Source of the DNA: Edwardsiella piscicida
GTDB lineage: Bacteria; Pseudomonadota; Gammaproteobacteria; Enterobacterales; Enterobacteriaceae
DNA: 64,000 nucleotides
Assembly (NCBI RefSeq): GCF_001896205.1
Contig: NZ_MPNU01000001.1
Location: 173,044-237,043, forward strand
Direction: 5' to 3'
Part shown: positions 1 through 10,645 of the stretch, piece by piece
Position numbering within the stretch: the stretch's first letter is position 1
Layout: each line of letters starts with the position of its first letter
Translations under genes and position numbers: made by a program
The notes under the pieces: model-generated
What the model was told of the DNA's origin: nothing
The model's input: only the letters and a program-made list of their open reading frames with translations
Databases searched by the model: none

Positions 1-901
1 CTTCCAGGATGCGCAGGCGTTTTTTCTGCGGTACGTCCCCGGTCAGCAGACCGACGCGGTGGCCATCGGCGGCCAGGTGCCCCCAGATGTCCTCACAGCG
101 GTGCTTGGTGTTGGCGAAAATGATGCAGCGATCCGGCCACTCCTCTTCCAGCAGCGTCTGCAGCAGGCGCATTTTCTCTTCGTTGGAGGGGTAGAACAGC
201 TCTTCCTGGATCCGGTGACCGGTTTTTTGCTCCGGCTCAACCTCGACATACTCGGCGTTGTTCATATGTTCGAACGCCAGTTCGCGTACGCGGTAAGAGA
301 GGGTTGCGGAAAACAGCATGTTAAGGCGCTGGGCGGTCGGCGGCATACGGCGGAACAGCCAGCGAATATCTTTGATAAAGCCCAGATCGAACATGCGATC
401 GGCTTCGTCGAGAACCACGACCTGAATGGCGCCAAGGTCAACGTGACCCTGCTTGGCATAGTCGATCAGGCGTCCGGTGGTACCGATCAGGATATCGACA
501 CCCTGCTCTAAGACCCGGAGCTGCTTGTCATAGCCATCGCCGCCGTAGGCCAGGCCGAGGCGCAGGCCGGTTTCTTGGGCCAGCGGTTCGGCATCGGAGT
601 GGATCTGGACGGCCAGCTCACGTGTCGGCGCCATAATCAGCGCGCGCGGCTGATTGGTTTTGCGCTCGGCAATGGCCGGATGAGTCAGTAGATAATGAAA
701 AGTAGACGCTAAAAATGCTAGCGTCTTGCCGGTGCCGGTTTGCGCCTGTCCCGCAACGTCACGCCCGGCGATCGCCAGGGGCAATGCCAGTGCCTGAATG
801 GGAGTGCAGCTGTGAAACCCTTTTGATTCAAGGGCTTTGATCACCATTGGGTGCAGGGCGAAGTCGGCAAACTTCTGTTCAGTCAAGTGTGTTTTGCTCA
901 T
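1..901 (-). CDS. rhlB: ATP-dependent RNA helicase RhlB (3' end outside window)
   Basis: DEAD-box RNA helicase of the RNA degradosome, which unwinds structured RNA for RNase E and PNPase. Translated from the ATG at 901 on the minus strand it begins [14 protein letters not shown]. It then shows the Q motif ([11 protein letters not shown]), Walker [15 protein letters not shown], the DEAD box [13 protein letters not shown] (LFSATLS) and [12 protein letters not shown]. About 300 residues are present and the C-terminal part runs off the left edge. It is divergent from trxA, as in E. coli. The identity is secure from the motifs and the rhlB/trxA/rho order. Confidence 0.95.
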   Translation of the reverse strand, partial: MSKTHLTEQKFADFALHPMVIKALESKGFHSCTPIQALALPLAIAGRDVAGQAQTGTGKTLAFLASTFHYLLTHPAIAERKTNQPRALIMAPTRELAVQIHSDAEPLAQETGLRLGLAYGGDGYDKQLRVLEQGVDILIGTTGRLIDYAKQGHVDLGAIQVVVLDEADRMFDLGFIKDIRWLFRRMPPTAQRLNMLFSATLSYRVRELAFEHMNNAEYVEVEPEQKTGHRIQEELFYPSNEEKMRLLQTLLEEEWPDRCIIFANTKHRCEDIWGHLAADGHRVGLLTGDVPQKKRLRILE

Positions 902-983
902 AATGGCGTAGAATAACAGTTAACCGTATCTTCACGAAAGTATTGCTTTACGAAAGCGTATCCGATGAAATAAAGTCAACCCT

Positions 984-1013
984 TTGTTGGGGGAAGTAGG
1001 CTATTACTATAAC
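984..1013 (+). promoter_or_regulatory. Putative trxA promoter
   Basis: TTGTTG at 984-989 and TATAAC at 1008-1013 are separated by 18 bp and lie 33 bp before the trxA ATG. They are the best sigma-70-like pair in the divergent rhlB/trxA gap. This is a motif match only. Confidence 0.4.
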
Positions 1014-1046
1014 CAACAAGGCAGACTTAATCCTGTGGAGTAGAAC

Positions 1047-1373
1047 ATGAGCGATAAAATTGTTCACCTGAGCGACAGTGGCTTCGAGGCTGACGTGCTG
1101 AAGGCTGAAGGCCCGATCCTGGTTGATTTCTGGGCTGAATGGTGCGGTCCGTGCAAGATGATTGCTCCGATCCTGGACGAAATCGCAGCCGAGTATGCAG
1201 GGAAGCTGACCATTGCTAAGCTGAATATCGACGAAAACCCGGCCACTGCGCCGAAGTACGGTATTCGTGGTATTCCGACGCTGCTGCTGTTCAAGAACGG
1301 CGCGGTTGCGGCCACCAAAGTGGGCGCGCTGTCCAAGACTCAGTTGAAAGAGTTCCTGGATGCCAACCTGTAA
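1047..1373 (+). CDS. trxA: Thioredoxin 1
   Basis: Small cytoplasmic dithiol oxidoreductase that donates electrons to ribonucleotide reductase, PAPS reductase and methionine sulfoxide reductases, and is itself reduced by TrxB. The 108-residue product has the active site W-C-G-P-C with cysteines at 33 and 36, the [11 protein letters not shown] context, and the cis-proline loop GIPTLL near residue 77. The length equals the usual size of the family. The ATG at 1047 follows GTGGAG at the expected distance. It sits alone between divergent rhlB and rho, as in other enterics. Confidence 0.98.
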   Translation: MSDKIVHLSDSGFEADVLKAEGPILVDFWAEWCGPCKMIAPILDEIAAEYAGKLTIAKLNIDENPATAPKYGIRGIPTLLLFKNGAVAATKVGALSKTQLKEFLDANL

Positions 1374-1806
1374 GGTTGCCCGCCATTTGTGACGGCGTCC
1401 GGCGGTTAACGGATTCTTGCTGTTGACCGCTAGACGTCCGCTCATAAGCGTGTTAAGTTTAACCACGCTGCCTAGTCAGTGCTTACCTGTAGTTTGAATC
1501 ATCTGGTTTGAACCAAAAGTTAGAATCTAAGTTTTACTCTGTTTGAAACCTCTGTATCGCCAGCGTTCTTCCTGTTGTATATGGCTGTGTCGCCGGGATG
1601 AAGCATGGATCAGCAAGTTAAAACATAGGTTTTAAATCGTTAACGCCTCTTTCGTCCCATCAGCGAGAATCGTCCGCTGGATCTGTCGCACCGTTAGCAG
1701 CATGGGCGCGCAGGGGAAGGAAAGTTCGCAAACAGGCATGGATGACCCCGTCATACCATTCACTATACAGTTCGAGATATACCCCGAGTTTAAAGAACCC
1801 ACCACT
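1374..1806 (+). promoter_or_regulatory. Long rho leader region
   Basis: 433 bp with no convincing gene. In E. coli the rho leader mediates Rho-dependent autoregulation and encodes the RhoL peptide. A RhoL-like reading frame was not recognised here, only very short frames such as the 7-codon one starting at 1605. An open frame in phase with rho runs from an ATG at 1702. It lacks a good ribosome site and the rho homology begins only at 1807, so it is treated as leader. The last bases before the rho ATG (AAAGAACCCACCACT) resemble the E. coli leader end. No sharp terminator for trxA was seen. Confidence 0.5.
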
Positions 1807-3066
1807 ATGAATCTTACCGAATTAAAGAATACGCCGGTTTCTGAGTTGATTACGCTTGGCGAGAGCATGGGGCTGGAAAATCTGGCGCGCATGCGTAAGC
1901 AGGATATTATTTTTGCCATCCTCAAGCAGCATGCGAAAAGCGGCGAAGATATTTTTGGCGATGGCGTACTGGAGATCCTGCAGGATGGTTTTGGATTCCT
2001 GCGCTCCGCAGACAGCTCCTACCTTGCCGGTCCCGATGATATCTACGTTTCCCCCAGCCAAATCCGCCGTTTTAACCTGCGTACCGGTGATACCATTTCC
2101 GGTAAAATTCGTCCGCCGAAAGAGGGCGAGCGCTACTTTGCCCTGCTGAAGGTTAACGAAGTTAACTATGACAAACCGGAGAATGCCCGCAGCAAGATCC
2201 TGTTTGAAAACCTGACGCCGCTGCACGCCAACTCGCGTCTGCGCATGGAGCGCGGCAACGGTTCTACGGAAGACTTGACCGCCCGCGTGCTGGATCTGGC
2301 CTCGCCGATTGGCCGTGGTCAGCGCGGTCTGATCGTCGCTCCGCCGAAGGCCGGTAAGACGATGCTGCTGCAGAACATCGCCCAGAGCATCGCCTATAAC
2401 CATCCTGACTGCGTGCTGATGGTGCTGCTGATCGATGAACGTCCGGAAGAGGTGACGGAGATGCAGCGTCTGGTGAAGGGCGAAGTGGTTGCTTCGACCT
2501 TTGATGAACCGGCGTCACGTCACGTTCAGGTTGCTGAAATGGTGATCGAAAAGGCCAAGCGTCTGGTTGAACACAAGAAAGACGTGATCATCCTGCTGGA
2601 CTCCATCACCCGTCTGGCCCGCGCCTATAACACCGTGGTGCCGGCCTCCGGTAAAGTCTTGACCGGCGGCGTGGACGCCAACGCCCTGCATCGTCCGAAG
2701 CGCTTCTTCGGCGCGGCGCGTAACGTGGAAGAGGGCGGCAGCCTGACCATCATCGCGACGGCGCTGATCGATACCGGCTCTAAGATGGATGAGGTTATCT
2801 ACGAAGAGTTTAAGGGCACCGGTAACATGGAGCTGCATCTGTCGCGTAAGATTGCTGAGAAGCGCGTCTTCCCCGCCATCGATTACAACCGCTCCGGTAC
2901 CCGTAAAGAAGAGCTGCTCACCACGCCGGAGGAGCTGCAGAAGATGTGGATCCTGCGCAAGATTATTCACCCGATGGGTGAGATCGATGCGATGGAGTTC
3001 CTGATCAATAAGTTGGCAATGACCAAAACTAACGACGAGTTCTTTGACATGATGAAACGCTCTTAA
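1807..3066 (+). CDS. rho: Transcription termination factor Rho
   Basis: Hexameric RNA-dependent ATPase/translocase that ends transcription of untranslated RNA. The 419-residue product ([14 protein letters not shown]...) matches the enterobacterial length. It has the cold-shock-like primary RNA-binding domain (DGFGFLRS, around residues 60-70), Walker A APPKAGKT near 178-185, Walker [11 protein letters not shown], and the Q-loop [14 protein letters not shown]. The ATG at 1807 was chosen because homology starts there; an in-phase upstream ATG at 1702 would add 35 unrelated residues. A strong intrinsic terminator follows. The gene is expected to be autoregulated through its leader. Confidence 0.98.
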   Translation: MNLTELKNTPVSELITLGESMGLENLARMRKQDIIFAILKQHAKSGEDIFGDGVLEILQDGFGFLRSADSSYLAGPDDIYVSPSQIRRFNLRTGDTISGKIRPPKEGERYFALLKVNEVNYDKPENARSKILFENLTPLHANSRLRMERGNGSTEDLTARVLDLASPIGRGQRGLIVAPPKAGKTMLLQNIAQSIAYNHPDCVLMVLLIDERPEEVTEMQRLVKGEVVASTFDEPASRHVQVAEMVIEKAKRLVEHKKDVIILLDSITRLARAYNTVVPASGKVLTGGVDANALHRPKRFFGAARNVEEGGSLTIIATALIDTGSKMDEVIYEEFKGTGNMELHLSRKIAEKRVFPAIDYNRSGTRKEELLTTPEELQKMWILRKIIHPMGEIDAMEFLINKLAMTKTNDEFFDMMKRS

Positions 3067-3095
3067 TCATCGGCTCTGCCAACTCGGGAAAAACG

Positions 3096-3124
3096 ACGCC
3101 ACGTTAGCAATAACGTGGCGTTTT
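3096..3124 (+). terminator. Intrinsic terminator after rho
   Basis: Perfect 11-bp stem ACGCCACGTTA/TAACGTGGCGT with a GCAA tetraloop, followed by TTTT. It begins 30 bp after the rho stop and separates rho from the ECA operon. Confidence 0.9.
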
Positions 3125-3342
3125 GCGCTTTTAGCGGATACGATTAGACAAACATATTTTTGCACAATATGTATAAAATTGGCGAATCGTCCAGATTATG
3201 CATATGTCGCTGACCGTGGGAGTCCAGGCGATGTCTTTCTATTGTCCTCGCCTGCCGGGCCTATTTCGCCGATGTGTTGGTATTGTTAAAGGGATATCGT
3301 CGCGTAACGTTATGGCGGCGATCAGACAGAGAGCAGTTAACC

Positions 3343-4431
3343 GTGAATTTACTCACTCTGAGTAGCAAATTTTTCCTTATCTTCATTTTCTCAATGGCGT
3401 TTTTATTGGTCGCCCGCCGGGTGGCCAAGAAGATAGGCCTGGTGGATAAGCCCAATTACCGTAAGCGGCATCAGGGGCTGATCCCGCTGGTTGGCGGCAT
3501 CTCGGTGTACGCGGGGATCTGCTTTACTTTCCTGTTTTTTAAACCCTATATTCCCCACGCCACCCTGTATCTGATCTGTGCCGGGATTCTGGTGCTGGTC
3601 GGGGCGCTGGATGATCGCTTCGATATCAGCGTCAAGTTCCGCGCCACGGTGCAGGCGCTGATCGCCATCGCCATGATGGTCGCCGGCGGTTTATACCTGC
3701 GCAGCCTGGGGTTTGTCTTAGGGCCCTGGGAGATGATTTTAGGCCCCTTCGGCTACCTGGTGACGCTGTTTGCGGTATGGGCGGCGATCAACGCCTTTAA
3801 TATGGTGGACGGCATCGACGGCCTGCTAGGCGGTCTGTCCTGCGTCACCTTTGCCGCCATGGGGATCTTGCTACAGTGGGATGGCCAGCCGGATTTGGCG
3901 CTGTGGTGCTTTGCGATCATCGCGGCGACGCTGCCCTATATTCTGCTGAACCTGGGCGTGGTGGGGCCGCGCTTCAAGGTCTTTATGGGCGATGCCGGCA
4001 GCACCCTGATCGGCTTTACCGTTATCTGGATTTTGCTGGAGAGTACCCAGGGGCGCGGGCATCCGATGAACCCGGTGACGGCGCTGTGGGTTATCGCGAT
4101 ACCGCTGATGGACATGATCGCCATTATGTATCGGCGTCTACGTAAAGGGATGAGCCCCTTTTCGCCAGATCGCCAGCATATTCATCACCTGATTATGCGC
4201 GCTGGCTTTACCTCCCGGCAGGCGTTTGTTTTGATTACGCTAGCGGCGGCGCTGCTGGCGGCGATCGGGGTTCTGGGTGAGATTTGGCTGCCCGAGTATG
4301 TCATGATGGCACTGTTCTTGCTTGCTTTTGCCCTCTATGGTTACTGTATCAAGCGCGCGTGGCGCGTGGCGCGTATGGTGAAGCGCTTTAAGCGCCGTCT
4401 GCGCCGTAAATCGGCAGGCATGCATGTCTAA
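3343..4431 (+). CDS. wecA: UDP-GlcNAc:undecaprenyl-phosphate GlcNAc-1-phosphate transferase
   Basis: Polytopic inner-membrane enzyme that transfers GlcNAc-1-P from UDP-GlcNAc to undecaprenyl phosphate, making lipid I of enterobacterial common antigen and also starting many O antigens. The 362-residue product has about 11 hydrophobic segments, the Mg-binding GALDDRFD (Asp90/Asp91), the NAFNMVDGIDGL motif and the cytoplasmic HIHHL loop typical of WecA. The GTG at 3343 gives VNLLTLSSKF, aligning with E. coli MNLLTVSTD. A longer in-phase start at 3274 would add 23 residues without homology. It is the first gene of the ECA operon. Confidence 0.95.
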   Translation: MNLLTLSSKFFLIFIFSMAFLLVARRVAKKIGLVDKPNYRKRHQGLIPLVGGISVYAGICFTFLFFKPYIPHATLYLICAGILVLVGALDDRFDISVKFRATVQALIAIAMMVAGGLYLRSLGFVLGPWEMILGPFGYLVTLFAVWAAINAFNMVDGIDGLLGGLSCVTFAAMGILLQWDGQPDLALWCFAIIAATLPYILLNLGVVGPRFKVFMGDAGSTLIGFTVIWILLESTQGRGHPMNPVTALWVIAIPLMDMIAIMYRRLRKGMSPFSPDRQHIHHLIMRAGFTSRQAFVLITLAAALLAAIGVLGEIWLPEYVMMALFLLAFALYGYCIKRAWRVARMVKRFKRRLRRKSAGMHV

Positions 4432-4461
4432 CGGCCCTAGTCGGCCATAAAGGGAAAACCG

Positions 4462-5499
4462 ATGGTGAGTCAAAATCCGATGCCCGTGGAGAATGAGCTG
4501 GATGTCCGAGGGCTGTGTCGTGCGCTGTGGCGCGGTAAGCCCTGGATCGTTGGCACGGCGGCGCTGTTTGCGGCGCTGGCGCTGGGTGTCTCTCTGCTGA
4601 TGCCGCAGAAGTGGAGCGCGGCGGCGATCACCGCGAGCCCGGGCGTTAACAGTCTGGGCGGCTACTACTCCCAGCAGCAGTTTTTACGCAATCTTGCGCA
4701 GCTGAGCGCGCCCAGCGGTGCGGTAGCGCAGGGCAGCATCGCCGATGAGGCCTACGCCGAGTTCACGACACAGCTGGCCTCCTATGACACGCGGCGCGAG
4801 TTTTGGCTGCATAGCCCCTATTATCAGAGCCATAAAGAGGGGAGCGCGCAGGCGGATGCGGCTCTGCTGGATGAGCTGATTAATCAGATCGTCTTTACGC
4901 CGGGGGATGCGGCGAAGCACAGCGATGACAGCATTCGTCTTACCGCCGACGGCGCCGCGCAGGCTAACCAGCTGCTGCGCCAGTACGTTGCCTTCGCCGC
5001 CCATCGCGCCAGCGCCAATCTGAATGAGTCTCTGCAGGGGGCCTGGGCGGCCCGTAGTATCTTTCTGAAGGCGCAGGTAAAGCGTCAGGAGGCGGTGGCG
5101 CAGGCGATCTACCAGCGTGAGCTGAACGGCCTGGAGCAGGGGCTGAAGATCGCCGCGCAGCAGGGGATCACCCGCAGCATGGCGACGACGGCGCAGGTCG
5201 AGGTGCCCGATGCCGAGCTGTTTATGCTGGGACAGCCGATGCTGCGTGCGCGTCTGGAGGCCCTGCGCGCCGTTGGGCCATCCTATGACATTGACTACGA
5301 TCGGAATCGGGCGATGCTCACGACCCTGAGCGTCGGGCCGGTTTTGGACGCGGCGTTTCAGCCTTATCGCTATCTGCGCACGCCGGAGGAGCCGGTGAAG
5401 CGCGATAGCCCGCGCCGGCTCTTTATGATGGTGATGTGGGGCGCCATTGGCGCGCTGGTTGGCGCAGGTATTGCGCTTTCCCGCCGTGCACGGATCTGA
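4462..5499 (+). CDS. wzzE: ECA polysaccharide chain length modulator
   Basis: Inner-membrane co-polymerase that sets the modal length of ECA chains made by WzyE. The 345-residue protein has an N-terminal membrane segment (about 33-52), a large periplasmic domain with the GGYYSQQQFLRNL signature, and a C-terminal membrane segment (about 322-340) preceded by the proline/arginine-rich TPEEPVKRDSPRR. This is the standard Wzz topology. It lies 30 bp after wecA and precedes wecB as in E. coli. Confidence 0.95.
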   Translation: MVSQNPMPVENELDVRGLCRALWRGKPWIVGTAALFAALALGVSLLMPQKWSAAAITASPGVNSLGGYYSQQQFLRNLAQLSAPSGAVAQGSIADEAYAEFTTQLASYDTRREFWLHSPYYQSHKEGSAQADAALLDELINQIVFTPGDAAKHSDDSIRLTADGAAQANQLLRQYVAFAAHRASANLNESLQGAWAARSIFLKAQVKRQEAVAQAIYQRELNGLEQGLKIAAQQGITRSMATTAQVEVPDAELFMLGQPMLRARLEALRAVGPSYDIDYDRNRAMLTTLSVGPVLDAAFQPYRYLRTPEEPVKRDSPRRLFMMVMWGAIGALVGAGIALSRRARI

Positions 5500-5582
5500 G
5501 CGCCGGCGTTAGCGCTTAACAGGGAATTGGCCGGTCCGGGCCAGCGGGCGGGGATCGGCGGTAACAAAAGAAGAATGATACA

Positions 5583-6713
5583 GTGAAAGTGTTAACCGTC
5601 TTTGGCACGCGTCCTGAAGCCATCAAAATGGCCCCCTTAGTGCATGCGCTGGCCGCAGACGCCGCGTTTGATGCTCGCGTCTGCGTCACCGCCCAGCACC
5701 GGGAGATGTTGGATCAGGTGCTGGGGCTGTTTCAAATCGTGCCCGATTACGATCTGAACATTATGCGTCCGGGACAGGATCTGAGCGATATTACCTGCCG
5801 GATCCTGGAGGGGCTCAAGCCCGTCTTGGCCGAGTTCCGACCCGATGTGGTACTGGTTCACGGCGATACCACCACCACGCTGGCTGCCAGCCTGGCGGCG
5901 TTTTACCAGCGAATTCCGGTCGGGCACGTGGAGGCGGGGCTGCGCACCGGCGATCTCTATTCGCCTTGGCCCGAGGAGGCCAACCGTACGCTGACCGGAC
6001 ACCTGGCCAGCCTCCATTTTGCGCCGACCCTCACGGCGCGCGCCAACCTTCTACGTGAAGGCATTCGTGAACAGACGATCCACCTGACCGGCAATAGCGT
6101 GGTTGATGCCCTGCTGTGGGTGCGCGACAGGATCTGCGCCGATGCGGCACTGCAGACCCGTCTGGCCGCGTCCTATCCGTTTTTGGCTGCAGATAAGCCG
6201 CTGCTGCTGGTGACCGGTCATCGGCGCGAGAGCTTCGGCGGTGGTTTTGAGCGTATCTGCGGTGCGCTGGCGCAGATTGCGCGCAGCCACCCGCAGGTAC
6301 AGGTCGTTTATCCGGTACACTTGAACCCTAACGTCAGCGAGCCGGTTAACCGCATCCTGCGCGATATCGAGAATGTCTTTTTGATCCCGCCGCAGGACTA
6401 CCTGCCGTTTGTCTATTTGATGGGGCGAGCCCAGCTGATTTTGACCGATTCGGGGGGGATCCAGGAGGAGGCGCCCTCCCTGGGCAAGCCGGTGCTGGTG
6501 ATGCGGGAGACCACTGAGCGGCCGGAGGCGGTACAGGCTGGAACCGTGCGCCTGGTGGGGACGGATACGGCGACGATTGTCTCGCAGGTGAGCCAGCTGC
6601 TGGAGGATGAGCAGCAATACCGGGCGATGAGCCATGCTACTAACCCCTATGGTGACGGGCAGGCCTGTCAGCGTATTTTAAGCGCATTAAAAAATTATCG
6701 GGCAACACTATGA
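5583..6713 (+). CDS. wecB: UDP-N-acetylglucosamine 2-epimerase (non-hydrolysing)
   Basis: Interconverts UDP-GlcNAc and UDP-ManNAc, the first step toward the ManNAcA residue of ECA. The 376-residue cytosolic protein shows the GT-B-like epimerase motifs [37 protein letters not shown], the GHRRES loop and [19 protein letters not shown]. Its length equals that of E. coli WecB. Its stop overlaps the wecC start by 4 bp, so the two are probably translationally coupled. Confidence 0.97.
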   Translation: MKVLTVFGTRPEAIKMAPLVHALAADAAFDARVCVTAQHREMLDQVLGLFQIVPDYDLNIMRPGQDLSDITCRILEGLKPVLAEFRPDVVLVHGDTTTTLAASLAAFYQRIPVGHVEAGLRTGDLYSPWPEEANRTLTGHLASLHFAPTLTARANLLREGIREQTIHLTGNSVVDALLWVRDRICADAALQTRLAASYPFLAADKPLLLVTGHRRESFGGGFERICGALAQIARSHPQVQVVYPVHLNPNVSEPVNRILRDIENVFLIPPQDYLPFVYLMGRAQLILTDSGGIQEEAPSLGKPVLVMRETTERPEAVQAGTVRLVGTDTATIVSQVSQLLEDEQQYRAMSHATNPYGDGQACQRILSALKNYRATL

Positions 6714-7972
6714 GTTTTGACACTATTTCCGTTATTGGGCTGGGCTATATCGGTTTGCCGACGGCCGTGGCATTCGCCGGGTGCCGCAAGCAGGTGATCG
6801 GGGTCGACGTCAGTCAGCATGCGGTCGAGACCATCAACCGCGGAGAAATTCACATCGTTGAGCCGGATCTGGATCGGGCGGTGAAGCGCGCCGTTGAGGG
6901 GGGCTTTCTGCGCGCGGTGATGCGACCCGAACCGGCCGACGCCTTTTTGATTGCGGTTCCTACGCCTTTCAAGGGCGACCATGAGCCCGATTTAACCTAT
7001 GTCGAAGCGGCGGCGCGCTCCATTGCGCCGGTGCTGAAGAAAGGGGACCTGGTGATCCTGGAGTCGACCTCTCCGGTCGGCGCTACGGAGCAGATGTGCG
7101 CCTGGCTGGCCGAGTGCCGGACGGATCTGCGCTTCCCCCATCAGGACGGTGAACAGGCGGATATCCGCGTCGCCTATTGCCCGGAGCGGGTGCTGCCGGG
7201 GAAAATTATGGTGGAGCTGCTGCGCAACGATCGGGTGATCGGCGGCATGACGCCAACCTGTTCGGCCCAGGCCAGCGCGCTGTACAAGCTGTTTCTGGAG
7301 GGGGAGTGCGTGGAGACCAACGCCCGCACCGCCGAAATGTGTAAATTGACCGAAAATAGCTTCCGCGACGTGAATATTGCCTTTGCCAATGAGCTGTCCC
7401 TGATTTGCGATGCTCAGGGTATCGATGTCTGGCAGCTGATCGCGCTGGCTAATCGCCATCCACGCGTGAATATCCTGCAGCCGGGGCCGGGCGTCGGCGG
7501 GCACTGTATCGCGGTAGACCCGTGGTTTATCGTGGCGCAGAATCCGCAGCTGGCGCGTTTGATCCATACGGCGCGCCTGGTGAATGACGGCAAGCCGCTG
7601 TGGGTCGTCGAGCGGGTTAAAGCGGCGCTGGCCGACTGCTTGGCCGCGGAGGATAAACGGGCTTCAGAAGCGACCATTGCCTGCTTTGGCCTGGCTTTTA
7701 AGCCGGATATCGACGATCTGCGCGAGAGTCCGGCGATGGAGATCGCTGAAATGGTCGCGCAGTGGCACAGCGGTACTACGCTGGTGGTCGAGCCCAACAT
7801 TCATCAGCTGCCCGTCCGCCTGGCCGGTATGGCACAGCTGACGGACTGCGCGACGGCGTTGGCGCAGGCGGATGTCGTGGTGCTGCTGGTCGATCATCAG
7901 CCGTTCCGCGCGCTGGCGCCGCAGGCGGTGACCCAGCGCTTTGTGGTGGATACCAAGGGGGTATGGCGGTGA
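6710..7972 (+). CDS. wecC: UDP-N-acetyl-D-mannosamine dehydrogenase
   Basis: NAD-dependent four-electron oxidation of UDP-ManNAc to UDP-ManNAcA, the second ECA sugar donor. The 420-residue protein has the N-terminal Rossmann motif [14 protein letters not shown], the central dimerisation domain ([17 protein letters not shown]), the catalytic cysteine in [14 protein letters not shown] (Cys266), and the C-terminal UDP-binding domain with [16 protein letters not shown]. The length equals that of E. coli WecC. Its start overlaps wecB and its stop overlaps rffG. Confidence 0.97.
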   Translation: MSFDTISVIGLGYIGLPTAVAFAGCRKQVIGVDVSQHAVETINRGEIHIVEPDLDRAVKRAVEGGFLRAVMRPEPADAFLIAVPTPFKGDHEPDLTYVEAAARSIAPVLKKGDLVILESTSPVGATEQMCAWLAECRTDLRFPHQDGEQADIRVAYCPERVLPGKIMVELLRNDRVIGGMTPTCSAQASALYKLFLEGECVETNARTAEMCKLTENSFRDVNIAFANELSLICDAQGIDVWQLIALANRHPRVNILQPGPGVGGHCIAVDPWFIVAQNPQLARLIHTARLVNDGKPLWVVERVKAALADCLAAEDKRASEATIACFGLAFKPDIDDLRESPAMEIAEMVAQWHSGTTLVVEPNIHQLPVRLAGMAQLTDCATALAQADVVVLLVDHQPFRALAPQAVTQRFVVDTKGVWR

Positions 7973-9033
7973 GACGCATTCTGGTCACCGGCGGCGCCGG
8001 CTTTATCGGCTCGGCCGTCGTGCGGCATATCATCATGGATACGGCTGACAGCGTGGTGGTGGTCGACAAGCTGACCTACGCCGGTAATCTGGCCTCGCTG
8101 GCGCCGGCGGCGGGCAGCGATCGCTATGCGTTTGAGCGGGCGGATATCGGCGACCGCGCGGCGATGGATCGGATCCTTGCCCAGTACCGGCCGGACGCCA
8201 TTATGCATCTGGCGGCCGAGAGCCACGTCGATCGCTCTATCGACGGCCCGGCGGATTTTATTCAGACCAACATCGTGGGCACCTATACCCTGCTGGAGGC
8301 GACGCGCAGATACTGGAGCGCACTGCCGGCGGCGCCGCGGGCGGCATTCCGCTTCCATCATATCTCCACCGACGAGGTGTATGGGGATCTGCACGGTCCG
8401 CAGGCGCTGTTCCGCGAAGATACGCCCTATGCGCCGAGCAGCCCCTACTCTGCCTCCAAGGCCGCCAGCGATCATCTGGTGCGCGCCTGGCTGCGCACCT
8501 ACGGACTGCCGACGCTGATCACCAACTGCTCGAATAACTACGGTCCCTACCACTTTCCGGAAAAGCTGATCCCGCTGACCATCATCAATGCGCTGGCTGC
8601 TAAGCCGCTGCCGGTCTATGGCAACGGCCTGCAGGTGCGCGACTGGCTGTACGTCGAGGATCATGCTCGCGCGCTGTACCGGGTGCTGACGACCGGGCGT
8701 GTGGGGGAGACCTATAACATCGGCGGTCACAATGAGCGGCGCAACATTGATGTCGTGACGACGCTGTGCGCATTACTGCAGGAGATGGTGCCGGAGAAAC
8801 CCGCCGGCGTGCGCCATTTCGCCGATCTGATCACCTATGTGGCGGATCGTCCGGGTCATGATGTGCGCTATGCGATCGACGCCTCCAAGATCGAGCGAGA
8901 GCTGGGCTGGCGGCCACAGGAGACCTTTGAGAGCGGTATCCGCAAGACGGTCGCCTGGTATCTGGCCAATGAGCGCTGGTGGCGCGCCGTGATGGATGGC
9001 TCCTATGCCGGTGAACGGCTGGGGCTGGCCTGA
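7969..9033 (+). CDS. rffG: dTDP-glucose 4,6-dehydratase
   Basis: Makes dTDP-4-keto-6-deoxyglucose on the way to dTDP-Fuc4NAc, the third ECA sugar donor. The 354-residue short-chain dehydrogenase has the NAD motif TGGAGFIG, the ESHVDRS segment, the catalytic STDEVYGD (Thr-Asp-Glu), the YSASKAASD Tyr/Lys pair and [17 protein letters not shown]. The GTG at 7969 was preferred because AAGGGGG lies 8 bp upstream, it overlaps the wecC stop, and the protein then starts MRRILVTGG like the E. coli enzyme. An ATG at 7963 is the alternative and adds two residues. Confidence 0.95.
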   Translation: MRRILVTGGAGFIGSAVVRHIIMDTADSVVVVDKLTYAGNLASLAPAAGSDRYAFERADIGDRAAMDRILAQYRPDAIMHLAAESHVDRSIDGPADFIQTNIVGTYTLLEATRRYWSALPAAPRAAFRFHHISTDEVYGDLHGPQALFREDTPYAPSSPYSASKAASDHLVRAWLRTYGLPTLITNCSNNYGPYHFPEKLIPLTIINALAAKPLPVYGNGLQVRDWLYVEDHARALYRVLTTGRVGETYNIGGHNERRNIDVVTTLCALLQEMVPEKPAGVRHFADLITYVADRPGHDVRYAIDASKIERELGWRPQETFESGIRKTVAWYLANERWWRAVMDGSYAGERLGLA

Positions 9034-9065
9034 CGCGTTAACGTACGCGAAGATAAGGATGACCG

Positions 9066-9947
9066 ATGAAAGGCATTATTTTGGCGGGGGGATCGGGCAC
9101 CCGCCTGTATCCCATAACCCGCGGCGTCTCCAAACAGCTGCTGCCGATCTACGACAAGCCGATGATCTATTATCCGCTATCGGTATTGATGCTGGCCGGG
9201 ATCCGCGACATCCTGCTGATCAGCACCCCGCAGGATCTGCCGGCGTTCCAACGGCTGTTGGGGGACGGCAGCGATATCGGCGTCCGATTGCAGTACGCCG
9301 AGCAGCCGCGTCCAGAGGGGCTGGCCCAGGCGTTTTTAATCGGAGAGTCGTTCCTTGACGGCGATAGCTGTTGCCTGGTCCTTGGGGACAATATCTTTTT
9401 TGGCCAAGGGTTTAGCCCCAAGCTGCGTCAGGTGGCGCAGCGCGATCGCGGGGCGACGGTATTCGGCTATCAGGTGATGGATCCCGAGCGTTTCGGGGTG
9501 GTTGAGTTCGATGATGACTTCCGCGCGCTCTCCATTGAAGAGAAGCCCCTGCGGCCGCGTTCGAACTGGGCGGTGACCGGGCTCTATTTCTATGATGCCC
9601 AGGTGGTGGACTTTGCCCGCAGGGTTACTCCCTCCGTTCGCGGCGAGCTGGAGATCACCAGTATTAACCAGATGTATCTGCAGCGCGGTGAGCTCAACGT
9701 AGAGCTGCTGGGGCGGGGGTTCGCCTGGCTCGATACCGGTACCCACGACAGCCTGCTGGAGGCCAGCGCCTTTGTGCAGACGGTGGAGAAGCGACAGGGC
9801 TTTAAGATTGCCTGCCTGGAGGAGATTGCCTGGCGCAACGGCTGGCTGGATGACCACGGCGTAGCGCGCGCCGCGGCATCGCTGGGCAAGACCGCCTATG
9901 GCGCCTATCTGCGGGAGCTACTGCATGTCCGTCCACGCCAGTATTGA
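9066..9947 (+). CDS. rffH: Glucose-1-phosphate thymidylyltransferase
   Basis: Forms dTDP-glucose from glucose-1-phosphate and dTTP for the dTDP-Fuc4NAc branch of ECA synthesis. The 293-residue nucleotidyltransferase has the signature [20 protein letters not shown] and [11 protein letters not shown] at the N terminus, the metal-binding [10 protein letters not shown], and [15 protein letters not shown] near residue 220. It is a paralogue of RmlA; position inside the ECA operon marks it as RffH. The last 23 bp overlap the start of wecD. Confidence 0.95.
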   Translation: MKGIILAGGSGTRLYPITRGVSKQLLPIYDKPMIYYPLSVLMLAGIRDILLISTPQDLPAFQRLLGDGSDIGVRLQYAEQPRPEGLAQAFLIGESFLDGDSCCLVLGDNIFFGQGFSPKLRQVAQRDRGATVFGYQVMDPERFGVVEFDDDFRALSIEEKPLRPRSNWAVTGLYFYDAQVVDFARRVTPSVRGELEITSINQMYLQRGELNVELLGRGFAWLDTGTHDSLLEASAFVQTVEKRQGFKIACLEEIAWRNGWLDDHGVARAAASLGKTAYGAYLRELLHVRPRQY

Positions 9948-10620
9948 GCCGCTGGCGTGGGAGAGCGCCTTTTTTGCCCTGCGCAGCGGGCGTCTGCGAT
10001 TTGACGATCGGGCGCCGCCGCTGCAGGCGTCGGCGTGCGATGCCTACCAGCTGCTGCAGGCGAAGGTGGACGCCCGCGATCTGGCGCGCTGCGATGCCCT
10101 GCAGGCGCTGGGGTTCCGTCTGGCAGAGGGCGAGGCCGACTTTGTCCTGCCCGTCTCGTCCGCGCCGACATTCGGCGGCCAGCGTCAGGCGCAGGCGCAG
10201 GATTGCCTGTGGCTGCGCGCCTTGGCGCGTAATGCCTTTGCGCTGAGCCGTTTTCGTGCTCCGTGGTATCGCGCCGAGGACAGCGCGCGTTTCTATGCCG
10301 AATGGGTCGAGAAGGCTGTCTATGGCACCTTCGACCACGCTTGCCTGCTGGCGCTGGATGACGAGGGCACTCCTCAAGGATTTGTCACGCTGCGTCGACA
10401 GGCGGACGGCAGCGCCCGCATTGGGCTGCTGGCGGTGGACAACGCGTCGTTCCGCTGCGGTGTGGGGCGGCGCCTGGTCGCGCAGGCGCAGGCATGGTGC
10501 CACGCGCAGAGCCTGTCTCGGCTGTACGTGGCAACCCAGATAGGCAATCTGGCGGCGCAGCGTTTGTATCTTGGTTGCGGTGCGCAGCTGGCTGCTACCG
10601 CGTATTGGCTATACCGATAA
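9925..10620 (+). CDS. wecD: dTDP-4-amino-4,6-dideoxygalactose N-acetyltransferase
   Basis: GNAT-family acetyltransferase (also called RffC) that acetylates dTDP-Fuc4N to dTDP-Fuc4NAc. The 231-residue product begins [17 protein letters not shown], like E. coli MPVRASIEPLTWENAFF. It carries the RFRAPWY and GTFDHACL segments, a GNAT acetyl-CoA region ([19 protein letters not shown]) and ends TAYWLYR. The ATG at 9925 lies inside rffH and was chosen by this homology. It is noticeably more diverged than its neighbours, as is usual for this gene. Confidence 0.92.
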   Translation: MSVHASIEPLAWESAFFALRSGRLRFDDRAPPLQASACDAYQLLQAKVDARDLARCDALQALGFRLAEGEADFVLPVSSAPTFGGQRQAQAQDCLWLRALARNAFALSRFRAPWYRAEDSARFYAEWVEKAVYGTFDHACLLALDDEGTPQGFVTLRRQADGSARIGLLAVDNASFRCGVGRRLVAQAQAWCHAQSLSRLYVATQIGNLAAQRLYLGCGAQLAATAYWLYR

Positions 10621-10645
10621 CGTTATCTCTCTCGAGGTGAACACA

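Noticed and set aside
1605-1628. RhoL leader peptide
   Set aside because: Only a 7-codon frame is present; nothing resembles the 33-residue E. coli RhoL.
3274-3342. Longer WecA starting at ATG 3274
   Set aside because: The 23 added residues are hydrophilic and unlike WecA; homology starts at the GTG at 3343.
7762-7968. Extended N terminus for RffG
   Set aside because: It lies wholly inside wecC in another frame and has no dehydratase homology; the Rossmann motif begins right after 7969.
7897-8730. Long open frame antisense to rffG
   Set aside because: It mirrors the high-GC codon bias of rffG and has no ribosome site or recognisable domain.
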